A stretch of 64,000 nucleotides of DNA from Hypericum androsaemum. Its lineage: Eukaryota; Streptophyta; Magnoliopsida; Malpighiales; Hypericaceae. The DNA lies in contig OZ023190.1 in NCBI GenBank assembly GCA_963995505.1, positions 6,032,516 through 6,096,515 on the forward strand. Reading direction: 5' to 3'. This document shows, in pieces, positions 22,538 through 32,912 of the stretch. Position numbers and translations under genes: made by a program. The notes beneath the pieces were generated by a model. That model was not told where the DNA came from. It ran no database searches and saw only the letters and a list, made by a program, of their open reading frames with translations. How positions within the stretch are numbered: the first letter of the stretch is position 1; every line of letters starts with the position of its first letter.

Positions 22538-23650
22538 AATTTTATGGTGGTACTTACGTACCAACTTATTTGATAATTTGGTATATTTTTACCAATCTTA
22601 TAATTATAAGTGAAAGTGTGAGATCTTTCATTAATCTATGTGTATATGATTTACTTATGAAATATATTTATAATTAATGACTTACCAAAAAATTGAAATA
22701 GCTCCCCAAAAAGAATTCTTTATTAACCATTATTCTTGTACAAATAATAACATTTTGTTAGATTTTTATGAGTTCCTAGTAAAAATATTCATTAAAATTT
22801 TCACGAAGAACTAACCATTTTTTTCTAAAAGAATGTTCTCTAATAAATTTTTATTTTAAAAAGATTGTCGTCTTGATAAAATTAGATGATGTACTATTAG
22901 GGACCTTGATTCATTTGTATGCCAAAAATATGGATTATATTTGTGTCAAATATATTGAATAACATGTTTTTCAAAGTCGAGACATGCACAATTTTTTTCT
23001 CTTTTTATTAAATGATCTAAGAAAATATTGTGTCATGTAATTCATTAATTGTTGCGTACGAGCAACATGAAGATTTCAGAATGATGTTTGAGGAGATGTT
23101 ACTAGTGAGAATTCTACCTCATGAGAGACTAAATAGTATGACCATTTTTTCTCTCGAAATCTCTTAATTTTTGATATTTATTCACTTCAACCATTTTTGG
23201 AGTTATATGGGTTCAAAATATTTATATTAGTATTGATTGGACTCGAACCAAAAAATTAATAAATACTTTGATGTTTAAGTAAAGCTCACAAAAATGTTAA
23301 ATTTATTCATGCAAGATAAAATAAAATGGAAAATAAATATACATATGTATATGATCCGGAGATTTTTTTTAATAAGTCTTTTCTCCGTGCTGAAAGCAAA
23401 AGGTAATAATTAAATTATTATTTAGTTTAACAAGTTGAATTTCCTTTTCTAAATACAAAATTGGCGAGAATCATGGCTAATATTTTAATAAAAACTTCCT
23501 TTGGGATATGTTTTCATTAATTATAGATTACATCCATAAGTAGATCATATACACGTGGACTAATAAAAGATCTCATTTTTTTACTTGTAATTTAAGGATT
23601 GGTAGAAACATACTAAATTACTAAATGAGTAAGAACCACCATAAAATTTT
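22538..23650. mobile_element. Element with ~145-bp terminal inverted repeats
   Basis: 22538-22683 and the reverse complement of 23513-23650 match over their whole length (shared landmarks TTTTATGGTGG, TACCAATC, GAGATCTTT, GTGTATATGAT, ATAATTAATGA). The 830-bp centre is AT-rich and non-coding. Such long inverted repeats fit a Mutator-like or foldback element. I could not find a TSD. Confidence 0.7.
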
Positions 23651-24900
23651 TCAGAACCCGCAGAGTTCCGCTGGGTTTGTGAGTTAGTGGCCAGGAAATG
23701 AGAGAAAAAGAAAGATATAAATGGAATCTTTTCTTTTGTCTTTGTGTGTCACTACCTGAAACAGATACAACTGCCGCACAATTTAAAATTGTGCAAGGTT
23801 GAATTCTATTCTCAATAAAAACTGATGGAAGCCCATACTTTAACACTCAAACCGAACTATTTTTTTAAGGTAAATTTTTATACTATGATATATGTCAGAA
23901 TTTGAACACTGTATTTTCTAAATATTTATAATATTTTGTGCTATTGGTTACAAGCACTTTGACTAAACCCAACTCATTTGTTGACCGAAAGATGTCTCGC
24001 ACGTTCTACCTAACTCCAATGAGTCTTCTATGTTTTCTGAAAATTATGTAGAGAATTTGAGTGAGTTACACTACTTAGTAAAATAGCACGTACCTCCAAC
24101 CCTAGGTCATAGTTCAAGAACATTAGAACAATACATAACGTAACATATTTACTTCCAAACATGTCAACTACCTACTTTAGGGATCTCATTGTTGAGTGAA
24201 AAAAGTGGTGAGAACGTCGATCGATCTCGTGACGGCCCGGAATACCCGTCCCAAAGTCGGTCTAACACTACGGATAAAAAAGGGTGGCCGAAGCCGAGAC
24301 TATCAACTAACCTAAACTAAGGATAAAAAGCCAAAGCTTGAGAGTAGTTTTGTGATTTGATTTGTGGATGATCTTTCTGCTCGTCCCTTGTTCTGCTTAT
24401 ATAGAAAAGTAGACCGCCTCAGGCCTCATCCTCACCCCAAGCCGTGTTATAGTCGAACTCGAAGACTTCAAAACTTACCCTCGCCAATGCCTATCCCTAT
24501 CCGGATCGAGTTTGAAGACCTCAAAGCTTATCTGATCTCCTCGCGCTTATCCCATTTTCCTCGGGGACTTCATGCTTATCCTTAACTCTCACGCATTCGA
24601 ATACGCCGAGTGTCCTAGAGCTTCTCCAACTCCTTCAAGAGTCAACCTCAAACTCGGTCTCTTTGTATTCTGTCCTCCTCTATGTAGAGTCTGCTCTGAC
24701 CCGGTCTCTTCCACCTTACCTCACGTACACTGGACACCGTACTTAACCTTAAGAGATTGGTGTCCACTAGAAGCGAAAGGAAACCAACTCCATACTTGAG
24801 CTAAGGGCAGCCGGCGCCCCATTTGGTACCCTCATTAGGCCCCGGGTGCTTCAATAGGCACCTCATTTGGTACCTTGTTTGGCTCCGCGTTCACTTCAAG
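23651..24900. other. Probable retrotransposon-derived DNA, no gene
   Basis: From about 24220 the base composition becomes GC-richer (GACGGCCCGGAATACCCGTC) and a TATATAGAAAAG motif occurs near 24398, as in many LTRs. The frames are short and unrelated to known proteins. Confidence 0.35.
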
Positions 24901-24916
24901 CGGCCTTTTGACATCC

Positions 24917-25580
24917 CTCTGCTCCGAATTTAAAGAAGTCATAAACTACAAAGTTGTATCTCTATGTCTTAACTTCACACAGAAACTTGAATCACCACAA
25001 TCTGAGATTCGAGTAAAACGATATGACCATTTTACTGCAAACAGCCGATGCCCCCTTCGACCGCGTTCACTTGGCGCCGAATTTACTTCCTCTACTTGGC
25101 GCCGGTTTTAGACATCCTTTCACTCTGAATTGGAAAAAGTGATGAACTACGAAGTTGTAGACCTATCTATTACCTTCCCACAGACTCAAGAATCACCTTA
25201 ATCGGAGGTCCAAGTCAAAAGTTATGACCAGTTTACCATAGACAGCCGATGCCCCCTTCAACCGCCTTCACTTGGCGCATGGTTCGCCTTCGGCCAGTTG
25301 ATGCCGGGTTCACCTTCGGCCAGTTGGCGCCAAGCTCGCCTCTCCTTGGTTGGTGCCGGGTCAGTCCTCACTCGGTTGGCGCCGATCTCCACTTCCTTCA
25401 GTTGGCGTCAGGCGTGCCTCTCCTCACTTGGTGCCGGGATTTGACCCTTCTCCACTTTGAATTAGCAAAGGTCATGAACTACAAAGTCGTAGATCTATGT
25501 ATTACCTTTCCATAGCTTCAATAATCACCTCAATCCGAGGCTCGAGCACCAAGGTATGATCGATTTACTAATGATAGGTA
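24917..25580. repeat. Three-copy tandem block, ~110-150 bp core
   Basis: Three copies begin near 24924, 25124 and 25455. Each has GAATT...AAAGTCATGAACTAC, CAAAGTTGTAGA-type, ATCACC.CAATC.GAG and TTATGACC-type blocks. The first two end with AGCCGATGCCCCCTTC and are separated by repeated TTGGCGCC-containing sequence. A diverged single copy occurs at 9331-9440 inside the right LTR of the 6905-9640 relic, so this block probably derives from a related LTR element. Confidence 0.65.
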
Positions 25581-25599
25581 TTGTGAGGCAGCTCCCTCA

Positions 25600-25830
25600 A
25601 GCCAATGAGCGTCGGGCCTCTCCAAGTGAGTGACCCAACTTGAGAAAGGCCTTCTATCCCTAACAAGTGTCTGACCTGACCCGAAGAAGTTCCAGGCTGA
25701 GAGTACTCAAACCAACTTGAGGTCAGGGGTACCTAGGTTGCCGTACCCTGAGGGTACCTAAGGTGATTCAAGACTGAGAGTACCCAAGCTGATTCAAGGC
25801 TGAGGGCACCCAAACCTACTTGAGCATACC
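25600..25830. repeat. Degenerate short tandem repeat
   Basis: Units containing GATTCAAGGCTGAG and GTACCCAA recur four or five times at about 25-35-bp spacing between 25690 and 25820. It adjoins the larger tandem block and probably belongs to the same element. Confidence 0.5.
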
Positions 25831-27393
25831 CAGCCAAGATAAGTTGACGTCCAAGTCCAAGTACTTCAATAATCGCTCTAGTCAATCTTGAGCTCCCAAC
25901 ACGTTATTTTTTATACTTTAACACTCATATTCAATAGATTCAACATAAAACAATCACTAAACATGAATGACGAAAGACAAGTACGGTATAGTGAGCAACC
26001 ATGTCATCACATAAATTTATATGCAGCTACTAATGACGAGTGAAAACAAGAACTCTGTAGCCCTTTTAATGAGGCTATTGTTAGGAAATCGAGGATATCA
26101 AGAGAACAAAAATATAAATAATGGACACGAAAAATTACGTCCACGGAGAGAAAAGGGTATTTTTATTGATGAGTATCTGAATCATAAAACCATACATAAA
26201 ATAGAAGTTATTGTTCCAAGGCCATCACTTCTACCAAGCTTCCAGAGGTCATCTTTTTTTCATGCAATACCACCAAGCACCATTGATAAAGAGACACATT
26301 CCTCTCTAACTCTCTCTCTTTCAAGTTCAAAAAAATTGGTTAACTATTTGTGTTCCTAGATTTGAAACCAAATAATACACATTTGTGTTCATTTCTTTTT
26401 GAGGGATACATTTGTGTTCATTGGTGTCACTTGGTTTAAACCAAGCAACACCAACAAGTTGTCCCAAATTTTTTGTAACATTTTTCAATATTTTTTAAAA
26501 TTTTACGAATTAATTATCGTATTGTTAATATTTTTTTTCAATTTATACAAAATACCAATTATTGTAGATTAGTTCAATCGATCCAACTAGGTTGAAAAAC
26601 TAGCTAGTGGAACCCGAGTCAAAATAAATTCAGCTCACTCAAACCTTTTGAATGATTAGTTCTAACCGGTCGGACCGCTGAATTTTAAAACAGTCTAAAA
26701 TGGTCTATTAAACTCCTGTCTCGTTTGCTTATTTTCAAGCCCTCAGCATCCCCCTATCTTTAGATGATACAAGACCCAATTGTACCAAAACCTGGAAAAG
26801 TCAACAATGTCTAACCATCTGTCTCATAACCCATAACGCTTCGCCTATTTGCACTCCACTACCCACAATCAATAGCTCTCAACAACAAATCTCTGTGTGT
26901 ATTCATCAAAGTAATCCTTCCAAGAAGCTATCTAGTTTCCCTTTCAACTAAACAAGCAATGTAGCCAAACAACACAATGCAAGTCGACGGATTCCCGATC
27001 GTATATCGACACGTCGAGAAGTAAACATTCATGTCACCAGCAGAGACCAGATGAACTTATGATGGATGCAGAGCACAAGAAGCAAAGGATATGAAACAGT
27101 ACATTGGCAAACTGGGTTTGAGCTAAAAAAAATATGTAGTCCAAAAAATTCACCTATGGCCAGTGAAAACTTCATGTGTTTCACTGTGATGCTAAACATC
27201 TGCAGATATTAGCCCAGCAGCTTCTAAATAGCTTCCGGTCGCCTATTGCACTAAAAAGCATCTGTAGTTTTTGGATTGGATCAGCGTTACAAAATCAGCG
27301 AGCCTACCGATATAAGTCTACAATTGAGCTGTTTCCTGCAGCTAAATTGTTTCTACAACATTAGTTGCTCCGGCTAACTATGTACCCGTCTTA
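25831..27393. other. Downstream region of the J-protein gene with an LTR scrap
   Basis: Around 26080 the sequence TGTTAGGAAATCGAGG followed by ATTACGTCCACGGAGAG resembles the starts of the LTRs at 6905 and 8737. The 112-codon frame across it is not recognised. From about 27000 the sequence is likely 3' flank or 3' UTR of the minus-strand J-protein gene. Confidence 0.4.
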
Positions 27394-29433
27394 TCAATGC
27401 ATAGACTCACCTTCGCCATCAGGATCTGAGGTAGAGTCTGACGTTGCCGTAGGATCTGCTTTAAGATCAGACAAATTCTGCTCTGTTTCGCCTTCCGCGT
27501 TTGCATCAGTCTCCACCTCCATTGCTTCGGTAGCTTCTGCGACTACCTGAAGAAGTTCCAGAGGGATGGCAGCCGGGTCCAAGTCCCTACAACCCTTGGG
27601 AGCATTATGAGCTTCATTACCTGTAAGCAGATAATCAGGGACTTGATGTGAGAAGCGGAACATTTCTTCTTTAGGAATCCGCCTGACTGCACCAGGATCG
27701 CCATGTTTCTGGAAGACAGTCTTGAAACCAGGGACTTTCACCAGAGGAATGACAGATATCCCTTCATTGTAATCATCAGCAACTTCGACAACGTCGTACT
27801 GGTGAACCACCTCAGGTGGGGTACTACTGCTCCAGTCTTGAGACCAGTTTCGGTAAAGAGCCCAAACATCGCCCTTTCTTGGAAGAATGTGTATGACCCC
27901 GCGTATCCCTTTCGTCCATTTGACGAGATGGGAGAACGAATTCAGAGTTTCAGTAATCTCGAACTTTCCGGTTCTGAAATCACCACAAGTTTTCAGGAAA
28001 CCAGAACCAACCCACTCCAGAGAGCTGAATTCCATGTTGTTTCTTGAATTAAGCCAACTGATTTTCAGCTTGAAAGGCTTCAGAGAAAGAACCTTCTGAA
28101 TTCGAGCATAGTAACGAGGCATTCCATCATTTTCATCATAGGCAGCCCAGACCTGGTCATCTGCAAAAGAACTTTCAGTACGGTCCAGATCAAAATTGTG
28201 AAAGTCGGAATCTGGCACGGTGATGACACTGGTTGCAGCAGGGACCCCTTTAGAAAGAACGCCCGATTTGCTTTCACTTTCATCTTGCATAGGGGCTGCA
28301 TCCTCATGCCCGTGGTTGTCTCTTGTGCCCTTTTCTATTGCACCATTGTGCTTCCGCTTTTCTTTCTCCGTCCCTTGGCTATGCTCCTGCAGGGCTTTCT
28401 GGATCACGTTGCTGCCCTTCGTTGCTAGCATCTTCCGAATATCAAAGGGAGATAACTCTTTGCCACCGATGGGTTTACTGTTCATACCATAGAAACCATA
28501 GACCTTGTCCTTTCCAGAGTAACCCTTGCTGGGTTGATGCGCATTCTGCAAATTTGTTTGATCGTCAGGTCTTCCCTTTTTAAAGAAGTTACCGATCCCA
28601 TGAGACGAAGAATCCTCCTCATGCGCTCTCTTAAACCGTTGATGCGCATGCTGATCAGCCTGAGCAGTATGACCAGTCATTCCAGAAAAATGATTTTGCT
28701 GGACCTGCTGTCCAGAAGCATAATGCTTTGTGTTATGATGCTTCTGACGGGATGAATTATTCTTCAGCAAATTAGAAGGTGGATCCTTCTCAGCGGCCAA
28801 GAACGCCTCATTACAGTTGGGGCATCTTAAATTGTGATTCAGATAAACTCTCATATACTCATAGTGTGTCTTGCAATGGCTGCAAATAGTCCAAAAGGTC
28901 TTCGACAAGCGAGATGCAGGGTTAGACGCATGCTTGCTCTCTGTCTTTGCACCAGAAGAACGATGAGAACCATTGGCATTAAGCGAAACTGAGGACACTG
29001 AGGTGTGGGATGCAGATTTTTGCTTCAACCCACTCAAGTTTGCTTTTTGGTTGTAAGCCGCTCTCCTAGCCTTGTCGGATAACAAGGTCCACGCCTCGGA
29101 AACCAAGTTAAAAGCGCCATCTGCACCAGGGGTTTTGTTTTTATCAGGATGAAGCACGAGAGCTAAGTTCTTATATTGCTTCCTGATTGTGTCGTCATCA
29201 GCTGAGGGAGTAACACCAAGCACACTGTACCAATTAACTTCACCGCTGCTCACTTTATTCTCAGAGCAGATATAGACATCAAATGTCATTAACATCTGGG
29301 ATACGCCGTCAAGTTCAGGGTACAATTTCTGAGCCTTCAAAGCAAATTTCTTTGCCCCGAGAAAATCCTTCTCTGCATATTTTTTCACAGCAATTTCTTT
29401 GGCCCGCAATGCTTCATCCCGATTACACTCCAT
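27394..29433 (-). CDS. J-domain protein with zinc ribbon and DUF3444
   Basis: An uninterrupted 679-codon frame reads without introns from ATG 29433 to the stop at 27394; the codon before it is GTG, so 29433 is the real start. Residues about 66-128 form a J domain with the HPD triad at 95-97, which stimulates Hsp70 ATPase. Residues 184-207 carry CxxC...CPNC, a zinc-ribbon-like pair. The middle (about 210-420) is Ser/Gln/His/Lys-rich and probably disordered. About 430-635 match DUF3444, with DQVWAAYDENDGMPRYYARI and GDVWALYRNW as landmarks. N-terminal residues 1-50 have the EALRAKEIAVKKYAEKDF repeat-like helix seen in this family. This order is characteristic of a large plant-only J-protein group of mostly unknown role; several are thought nuclear. 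Function beyond Hsp70 co-chaperoning is inference. Confidence 0.95.
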   Translation of the reverse strand: MECNRDEALRAKEIAVKKYAEKDFLGAKKFALKAQKLYPELDGVSQMLMTFDVYICSENKVSSGEVNWYSVLGVTPSADDDTIRKQYKNLALVLHPDKNKTPGADGAFNLVSEAWTLLSDKARRAAYNQKANLSGLKQKSASHTSVSSVSLNANGSHRSSGAKTESKHASNPASRLSKTFWTICSHCKTHYEYMRVYLNHNLRCPNCNEAFLAAEKDPPSNLLKNNSSRQKHHNTKHYASGQQVQQNHFSGMTGHTAQADQHAHQRFKRAHEEDSSSHGIGNFFKKGRPDDQTNLQNAHQPSKGYSGKDKVYGFYGMNSKPIGGKELSPFDIRKMLATKGSNVIQKALQEHSQGTEKEKRKHNGAIEKGTRDNHGHEDAAPMQDESESKSGVLSKGVPAATSVITVPDSDFHNFDLDRTESSFADDQVWAAYDENDGMPRYYARIQKVLSLKPFKLKISWLNSRNNMEFSSLEWVGSGFLKTCGDFRTGKFEITETLNSFSHLVKWTKGIRGVIHILPRKGDVWALYRNWSQDWSSSTPPEVVHQYDVVEVADDYNEGISVIPLVKVPGFKTVFQKHGDPGAVRRIPKEEMFRFSHQVPDYLLTGNEAHNAPKGCRDLDPAAIPLELLQVVAEATEAMEVETDANAEGETEQNLSDLKADPTATSDSTSDPDGEGESMH

Positions 29434-32089
29434 CACTAACTCCAGTAACCAAAGTTACTAATATTACTTTCACCTTCAGTATATCAATATGTAAGGCAAG
29501 ATGTCAGGAACTATGATTGGCTTTGCGTGCCACAAGATCCTGGGAGACTTCAGAGAAAAGCCACCAACAACAGATTGCCACCTGCTCCAAGGAAACAGTT
29601 CAAAAATTAGAAAAAACACAACAAATATTGTTATTTTATGCAAAATCACTACAGTGGTTGTTTAAACAGATCCTCAAACAGTTTTACTCTACTCAATATC
29701 ATATATATATTTGAATCGTTAAGACATCCTTCACTCGCCATTTCTACAGCTCTAGAATTTATCGTAGTGCAAACAGTCCGACAAGGAGGAACATATTTCT
29801 ATCTCTGCTGCATATTTTACACCATGAGTGCATGCTATAGCAGATTTCAAGTCATTTGCAACTTAAAACGGGACCCTAATCCCTTCTAGCATCTTCCTAA
29901 GGCTAACTTTGCCAGTCGTAATGAAGGTGACTAAAACAATTACAGCAACTCCAAAGTATGAAGCAATGCTGCAGTCTAACCTCAAGGAATTGAACAGTCA
30001 GCCCCACATCAGATATATTTTTTTCTATTAAAAATAATCCTCCTATTGAGTATTAAATGGTCGAATCAAGTTTTTCTTCAATACACGATCTGAGTATCCA
30101 GCAATAATTTAATATATTCTCCTCCTATTCAAGTATTAAGTTTTCTGGTAAGTAACTTCTGTCAGCAAATCGAGTAACATTAAACAACAAAAGCAGTGGA
30201 TAAAATGGAAACATATATTTCAGCCAGAATAAAGAAAACAATTAAAAGAGACTAAAGTATTCTGCTATAGAAATAGGCCCGAAACTGACTATCTCGCTAT
30301 TGATTCCTTTGGCAGCTCTGGTAGGGCACTTTAGAAGAAAAGAAAGTGCAAAGGGTGGAAAATTGTTCTACTACTAGGAGAAAATGACATATCAGGAATA
30401 TATGGGACCAGGTACTAGCCAAAGAGGAAACCAATCTATGAAAGTAAACTATGGACTAAAGACAAACAATATTCTAGAGAATACTTAAATCACACACAAA
30501 TCCCTAGGTGCATTAAGATGTCGTACGTGCCAACTCTCAGAAAGTTAATTACTGCCTCAGCCACTACTCAAATTAAGCTAGCATGTTTATACTGAGAGAT
30601 TATAGTGTGCATAAACTGCCTGATGGCTACCCAAAATTAGAAGGCTAGGACTACGAAATTTCCGATTCCCCCTAGATAATTAGTATTTACACTTCACAAG
30701 TATTCAAACAATAGTAGAACACCTCAAACCGGTATGCTCGTCATCGGTATTTCTTCATCAACTGAAACAAGCTAACAGCAATATCAGATGATGTCAATGA
30801 CAGATATCTCTTGAGATGCAGGGAATTCGTCAACTTTCAGAACGGAGCTCATTCAAAGAGATCAAAGAAGTCGAGAAAGAAAAAGGACAGAAATAGCATA
30901 AATATGGAACGGACCAGGTACTAGCCAAAGAGGGAAACCAATCTAGAAAGTAAATTATGGACTAGTGACGAAAAATATTCTAGAGAAATCTTGGAAAATC
31001 ACACACAAGTCCCTAGGTGTTTTGGGGTGTAGGAGGTGCCAACTACCGGAAAGTTAATTACTGCCTCAACCAATAGTCCAACGAAGAAACGGCTTGATGG
31101 CAGTCCAAAATTAGAAGGCCAATACTACGAAATTTCCGATTCCCCTAGATAATTAGTGTTTACACTCCACAGGTTTTCAAACAATATTAGAAGACCTCAA
31201 ACCGGTTTGCTAGTCATCTGGTTTTCTTCATCTCCGGAAGCAAGTTAACAGCAATATCAGTTAATGTCAATGACAGATATCTCTTGAGATGCAGGGAATT
31301 CATCAACTTTCACAACGGAGCTCATTCAAAGAGATCAAAGAAGTAAAGAAAGAAAAAGGACAGAAATAACATAACTATGGAAGGGACCAGGGACTAGCCA
31401 AAGAGGGAAAGCAATCTGTGAAAGTAAACTACGTACTAAAAACGAGCAATATTCTAGAGAATTCTTTGAAAATCATACACGACTTCCTAGGTGTTTAGTA
31501 CAGGAAATGAGAACTTGCATCTGTTTAGTTCGGTTCATTTGGTAGCACAGGAAATGAGATAATGAGCCGGTAAAGGAATATTCTAGAGAATGAGATAATG
31601 AGCCGGTAAAGACGAGCAATATTCTAGAGAAAGAGTAATTAGGGTGTCATAGGTGCCAAATCTCGTGGAGTTAATTACTGCCTCAGCGATTATTCAAATA
31701 AAACTAGCATATTTGTACTTAGAGGTTTAAATGTTTTGTGTGCATAAATTGCATGATGGCTATCCAAAATTAGAAGGCTAAGACAATAAAATTTCCAATT
31801 CCCCTAAATAATTAGTGTTTACACTTCACAGCTATGTTGTCAATAGCTGCTCTAGCGCCGCTATGGTGGCATAGCGTTGCGGGTTTGCCCTTTACTGCAA
31901 CGTCATTTGGCTCATACGCGCTATAGAGAGTAGCGGCAATACCGGCCGCTATAGCAGCATAATAGCGGTGGAATAGCGGCCGCTATCGTGAATATGGGAG
32001 AAATTCCTCAAATGCCCTTATTTTTTTAAAATGTTTTATTTATTTATTGAGGGCATATTGGTACCTTCACACCTCATTAAGTTACCTAC

Positions 32090-32097
32090 TATATAAA
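32090..32097 (+). promoter_or_regulatory. TATA box of the mini-gene
   Basis: TATATAAA lies 52 bp before the ATG at 32142 and is followed at 32107-32122 by an alternating CT tract, the pyrimidine patch commonly found between TATA and start codon in plant promoters. Confidence 0.5.
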
Positions 32098-32141
32098 TTA
32101 GGAGGTCCTCTCTCTCTCTCCCGTGTTCTTCCTATTTGTGA

Positions 32142-32291
32142 ATGTACTTGGTCTTTCTGTTGGTGTTGTTTGTGGTTCCGGCGGCGCTGGGTACCGGGAG
32201 CGACACTGCGCTCCAGCTGCTGCTCAGGGGCTACTCCTCCGACGACGCCTTGGACAAAGTCAAGAAACTCGCCAGACGGGAAAAACCTTAG
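32142..32291 (+). CDS. 49-residue putative secreted peptide inside a hAT element
   Basis: The frame starts MYLVFLLVLFVVPAALG, a good signal peptide with Ala/Gly at the likely cleavage site near residue 17-19, followed by a 30-residue hydrophilic helix-prone tail (ALQLLLRGYSSDDALDKVKK) ending ARREKP. The stop at 32289 is followed 16 bases later by AATAAA (32307-32312). A TATA box and CT patch precede it at ordinary spacing, so a whole minimal transcription unit is present on the strand opposite the host gene. The second half is repeated twice downstream. I recognise no family. It could be a captured host gene piece, or a chance frame; the matched promoter and poly(A) signals favour capture. 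Confidence 0.45.
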   Translation: MYLVFLLVLFVVPAALGTGSDTALQLLLRGYSSDDALDKVKKLARREKP

Positions 32292-32912
32292 CTTCAATCG
32301 GGTACCAATAAAAGGGCATTTGCGCTCCGTTTTTTAGCTGCGTGTTGGGTGTTGTTTTGTTTCCTCCGCCACTTAATTTGTTACTTAATTAGGCTTTGTG
32401 CCTATTGAAACGTACAATGTATTCGAAAAAGGTTTGAACACGCTGTGCTCCAGCTGCTGCTCGGGGGCTACTCCTCCGATGCCGCCTTGGACAGAGTCAA
32501 GAAACTCGTTGGACGGGAAAAACCTTAGCTTCCACCGGGTACCAATAAAAGGGCATTTGCGCTCCGTTTTTTAGCTGCGTGTTGGGTGTTGTTTTGTTTC
32601 CTCCGCCACTTAATTTGTTACTTAAATAGGCTCTGTGCCTATTGAAACATACAGTGTATTTGAAAAAGGTTTGAACACACTGTGCTTCAACTGCTGCTCG
32701 GGGGCACTCCTCCGATGTCGCCTTGGACAGAGTCAAGAAACTAGCCGAACGGGAAAAACCTTAGCTTCCACTGGGTACCAATAAAAGGGCATTTGCGCTC
32801 CTTTTTTTAGCTGCATGTTGGGTGTTATTTTGTTTCTTCCGCCACTTAATTTTTTACTTAATTAGGTTCTGTGCCTATTGAAACGTACAATGTATTTGAA
32901 AAAGGTTTGAAC
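32203..32912 (+). repeat. Three tandem copies of a 237-bp unit
   Basis: Units start at 32203, 32440 and 32677, each beginning ACxCTGxGCT followed by CTGCTGCTC. Each contains the second half of the mini-gene ORF, its stop, AATAAA, and the block GTGCCTATTGAAAC. The second copy keeps the reading frame with about seven amino-acid changes. The third has lost one base within the Gly-Tyr-Ser-Ser region and is frameshifted. Confidence 0.85.
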
